From: JBNKEI01 sp050288705
GTDB taxonomy: Bacteria > Myxococcota > Myxococcia > Myxococcales > UBA5297
Length of the DNA: 22,163 nt
Assembly: GCA_050288705.1 (NCBI GenBank)
Contig: JBNKEI010000106.1
Coordinates: forward strand, 1 to 22,163
Direction of reading: 5' to 3'
Shown piece after piece: positions 21,301 through 22,163 of this stretch. The first letter of the stretch is position 1. The number at the start of each line of letters is the position of its first letter. A program made the position numbers and the translations under genes. Under the pieces are notes generated by a model that saw only the letters and a list, made by a program, of their open reading frames with translations, did no database searches and was not told where the DNA came from.

Positions 21301-22163
21301 GGTAGAATCATACCGATAAAGATCGCCCTTTTGCGACAAAGAATAAAAATATCCATCTTGCCCTGCTATCCAAGGATGGTTTTTGGGCATTGAGACCGAG
21401 GAAGCAAATTGAGGTTCCGTTTTGCTATCCGCTGGCAATTGCGATGATGATTCAGAAACCGAGGCTGGCGACGAACTGAAACTTGCTGGCGGAGAATACC
21501 GATCGTCGACCGACTCTTTAACCGACTCCTCATCAGCAGATATCGCACGCGGCGAAGCCGGCAAAGCCAACGCACTCTCGCGCATTGGGGATTCTTTTTC
21601 AATGATATCGGCTACTTTATCGCTTATTTCTAGGCTATCAAGAATATCGATACACCTCGTACAGAGTGCCAGAACCTCTTCTCCAGGATCGCTTGTCGGT
21701 GTTTTACTTGCCGCTGACAGAATTTTTAGAATCAAATCAGCACATGCCTCAACCTGATCGGCGGTAAGTCCTTCAAAGTCGTTCAACAATCTCTCAAATT
21801 CAGCAATTTTTCTAAGCTCCGTGAGCGACTCGGCGCCTATTATGTTCTCGACTCGATCTCGCAATTGATTAATAGACGTAGCATTGAGAGAGACTTTTTC
21901 GCTAGCTTGCGAGGAGTTAGAAGACTCTGACGAATAAAAAATACTACGAAAAGTTTTTTCGGCGCTGTCTTTCCCTTTTAGCACACCAAGAATATTTACA
22001 CATTTACTTGAAATTGTATCAACAGCTTCTTTGCAACCCTTTTTCAATTCGACTTGGTCCGTCCAAGCGAGTATAGACTCGGCATTACGAGCAAGTGACT
22101 CAACTATGTCGGGAATTTTTACACTGACAATGCTATCAGCATTCTCAATCACTTCTAGATCGG
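15334..22163 (-). CDS. Giant multidomain protein with C-terminal C48 (Ulp1/SENP-like) cysteine protease, probable effector (5' end outside window)
   Basis: The frame is open to the right edge. A GTG at 22152 gives 2,272 residues, but three more sense codons precede it, so the start is probably outside. Residues counted from that GTG: 1-188 helical; 190-255 Ser/Pro-rich; 257-470 beta-propeller-like (QDGYFYSLSQKGDLYRYD, SNGNHLFVLRKDGTL, ANGKVWLLDGNG, PDGTVAGRDKENNLWRH); 480-780 helical; 783-807 hydrophobic; 808-1195 beta-rich with a glycine-rich part near 835-863; 1195-1440 helical; DUF4332-like helix-hairpin-helix domains at 1450-1577 and 1600-1716; low complexity with nine-residue repeats at 1755-1808; C48 protease about 2004-2272. 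The protease triad is His2101 (GSHWTLLAL), Asp2126 (HYDTL) and Cys2191 (YNDCGPEA), with oxyanion Gln2184 or Gln2186. C48 enzymes cut SUMO, NEDD8 or ubiquitin; those from bacteria are often host-directed effectors. Secretion route unseen. Confidence 0.8.
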   Translation of the reverse strand, partial: DLEVIENADSIVSVKIPDIVESLARNAESILAWTDQVELKKGCKEAVDTISSKCVNILGVLKGKDSAEKTFRSIFYSSESSNSSQASEKVSLNATSINQLRDRVENIIGAESLTELRKIAEFERLLNDFEGLTADQVEACADLILKILSAASKTPTSDPGEEVLALCTRCIDILDSLEISDKVADIIEKESPMRESALALPASPRAISADEESVKESVDDRYSPPASFSSSPASVSESSSQLPADSKTEPQFASSVSMPKNHPWIAGQDGYFYSLSQKGDLYRYDSTANDVIKTHIEGVDGIKLGADESLYSWDKDKVTKLAQDGSKDQTISISNIRDLAVSSNGNHLFVLRKDGTLIYHGLKNSETSRAEPVFLSVPADITKPRSIAVSANGKVWLLDGNGCVWNSQVFKTGSDAIIGVWNKVDEPSESLIGLETLPDGTVAGRDKENNLWRHRSQSSELNDVSIWKQASLDSLQPFQDLHEKLKSRSGPEVITFLGGMAVKEGITKSSVRSKLTANPIEAIKKRYTYLRYYTWEKKSKKEFGYLSSMDAYAREVKEYQRRLSSAEIGSPCSEVLKSIENLKWNTKEKTEKYLDLLSNMQPQTDRDSRTDDEHMLVEMKSVLEYLYGKEDTVVKKLNSAIDNQLFFNPESSAKAAEIIAEYAILAETIQKLSNGGDVNETLSQAVRMRNESRPHIISSLGVDQTDPFGKAAAAFDHIQRVFTKKNDLLTSIVKHVHPDGAECAKDKSISEMAILFENLINNMKEGNSITLKKTKDVGFNTETFRLAFSGAVATVAGSPLIAWAIPVFDIGKQENFGLSISKTDNGISVSVLDSSGEYGQFGVRGGVGTVGAAGSGWGFVGWELAAKASHSRKEEDSIAFKIDDDGTGNIGRAVTDIFTGRADLFELLKKSDATVSTQKRETETKGSVSNVVVGVVGDTWEKIPEDRNKTRLPVLKVLTALVPELLVTCGKKSIKGESKANDGQRTAENTKRPWGVQEIKGSVVGVSVFETDAVNKPDGIARIDDKGLAMGSLLRLGVPSFLPGVLGAVGWNRIGRKTKSTIIKFSSDGKPQNVEVNLEVKYLRNLVSEFDKNGLGQIPGMQNALQKLKKNGSPINIVMELRPDKIKDLPKDNDAREKEMEKLAKDSSNFRVKELNVPDCRATEKKVMLPVPAITREVGGEIETNAQSSKIIFFYDIESIIEQAKLLLDDIANFDNGVWGTKDRQKRLGDLVNQFFNLVDSLGRTPPFHGQGTGHNLKRGEGLYSASIKKEYEKAVNILRSSLMHKVDLLLRQRVGPELKSEVMHALNEFKDGIDEIQNGKESKFRKLGLRFEGPAIVASGQIFSPTAGKFSKKIQGKQHELMKEVYNALEQLERCNLGSKRTFERKKAEKKANRYIDDIMLCVNAMMGNVNCKRKEALFAQLPALAIRSTSEQHDTAVRLLKELAWYADPQPLSEFPEIYSDLVARLQEVGVEDSEQLYRLACDGPVEFERITKLKLGEDRVAKLISLCDLYRLPGMNISFAKLLMKTGFSTLRSIELTTPRVLYEAIIKAHGQILTEEITESGLEQVIESAKRANEIALPDDKHAAKLFSLRSFLWGNEPEPLVYRLLDAGIDDTKKLRDEVGDNFNKFVEKHNLNEKNTNELEKLLKLADLCRVPGMRSGTAEILLSIECNSVSELAGYDLRDLHKKMNQANSKLGLYNKITEGEIAKLINNAKYMTNGLEIPSGEWDTPPVFDSPPESSLMEDDRGGQNALSQWKASPRHDELNASPKHDELNASPKHDEWKASPKYDELKASPKYDELNASPRHDDTANWKRGASPDKLNASPKNTSLFARSVDNSGFSSSSTYDEWSDSSALDDPNNSTEGSDLPSDGSSTHWQGSAGFGELNTLSKSTSQGTPLGVDNNLAELNSRPVYDTYAAEYDVDGKLNKQLEEEIRKIGELLNPKKGVETENSFKEVFGESLNTDSHGGHLEEVRVSNRSSKTNNDEASRLQLKKGPVINLVGDKLFIDTFGKRLSVDELPQIVQSLREGNQIIDRVIELEFARLSKYRNVTLIEPSMSHLIANDAVALNEETLIKMEDNKNLTDLILVPVSDSECNGSGSHWTLLALKLNRDKKGDVTHCHAVHYDTLIRNKGDKGKTENARNAKVIAKKIVEKLGEQSKMKKGFAEKLGYRQSDVHIDSPQTQGQGYNDCGPEAIRIARYLCANASQSLDLSNFDSNTLRNAKIPDARTIRKEASKVVKAFGEELKKCNLPPAIKNKARAIDEMCSQIAAV
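16730..16891. repeat. Six tandem 27-bp repeats inside the giant gene
   Basis: Units start at 16730, 16757, 16784, 16811, 16838 and 16865, each with the core TTGGCGARGC and a TCATCGT start. They differ by a few bases, and more diverged copies extend left to about 16678. On the minus strand they encode nine-residue units of the type ASPKHDELN, where His alternates with Tyr and Leu with Trp. The repeats form part of the linker between the DUF4332-like domains and the protease. The length of 27 bp keeps frame, so unit number can vary without breaking the protein. Confidence 0.95.

Noticed and set aside
1..22163. CRISPR arrays, tRNA or rRNA genes
   Set aside because: I saw no regularly spaced repeats with unique spacers, no cloverleaf-like segment and no rRNA-like stretch. 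The only periodic array is the coding 27-bp repeat.

Overview
The window looks like a chromosome segment of a Gram-negative bacterium with host-associated traits. Housekeeping genes (mazG, rpsT, lptE, leuS) are mixed with secreted-protein candidates, decayed mobile DNA and broken genes. Three things hint, weakly, at a former-Deltaproteobacteria lineage such as Myxococcota or Bdellovibrionota: leuS and lptE lie close together on one strand with rpsT nearby, the LptE sequence style, and an outer-membrane barrel of a type I associate with Myxococcota. I cannot fix the taxon from sequence alone.

Layout: (1) 1-801 holds the C-terminal end of an unrecognised gene and a frameshifted gene remnant, closed by a strong intrinsic terminator at 846-879. 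(2) 1036-2385 carries mazG and rpsT, with a facing pair of DnaA-box-like sequences in the mazG 3' end. (3) 2531-6394 carries lptE and leuS on the minus strand, separated by a plus-strand gene for a papain-like cysteine-protease-like protein; holA is not seen. (4) 6735-7962 encodes a probable outer-membrane barrel and a lipoprotein. (5) 7974-8520 is a decayed IS6-family insertion sequence. (6) 8531-10597 encodes an OafA-type membrane O-acyltransferase with a C-terminal SGNH domain. (7) 10752-11180 is a chimeric frame joining a VirB1-like lytic transglycosylase fragment to a truncated VapC-type PIN domain. (8) 11184-15312 is a signalling and pilus module: a minus-strand HDOD gene, then a divergent four-gene operon for a CheY-like receiver, a double zinc-ribbon protein with FliM-like peptides, a PilB/GspE-type ATPase and a CheX-like phosphatase. 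(9) 15334 to the right edge is one giant minus-strand gene, 5'-truncated by the window, of more than 2,270 residues.

The two most interesting systems are the last two. The operon looks like a chemotaxis-style phospho-switch wired to a secretion or pilus ATPase instead of a flagellar motor: receiver, phosphatase and an adaptor with CheY-binding-like peptides. The giant protein appears to combine a beta-propeller, a glycine-rich beta region, two DUF4332-like helix-hairpin-helix domains, a 27-bp tandem-repeat linker and a C-terminal C48 (Ulp1/SENP-like) cysteine protease with a visible His-Asp-Cys triad. This suggests a large effector or toxin acting on ubiquitin or SUMO-like modification in a eukaryotic host. 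Together with the papain-like protein it gives two candidate cysteine-protease secreted proteins in 22 kb.
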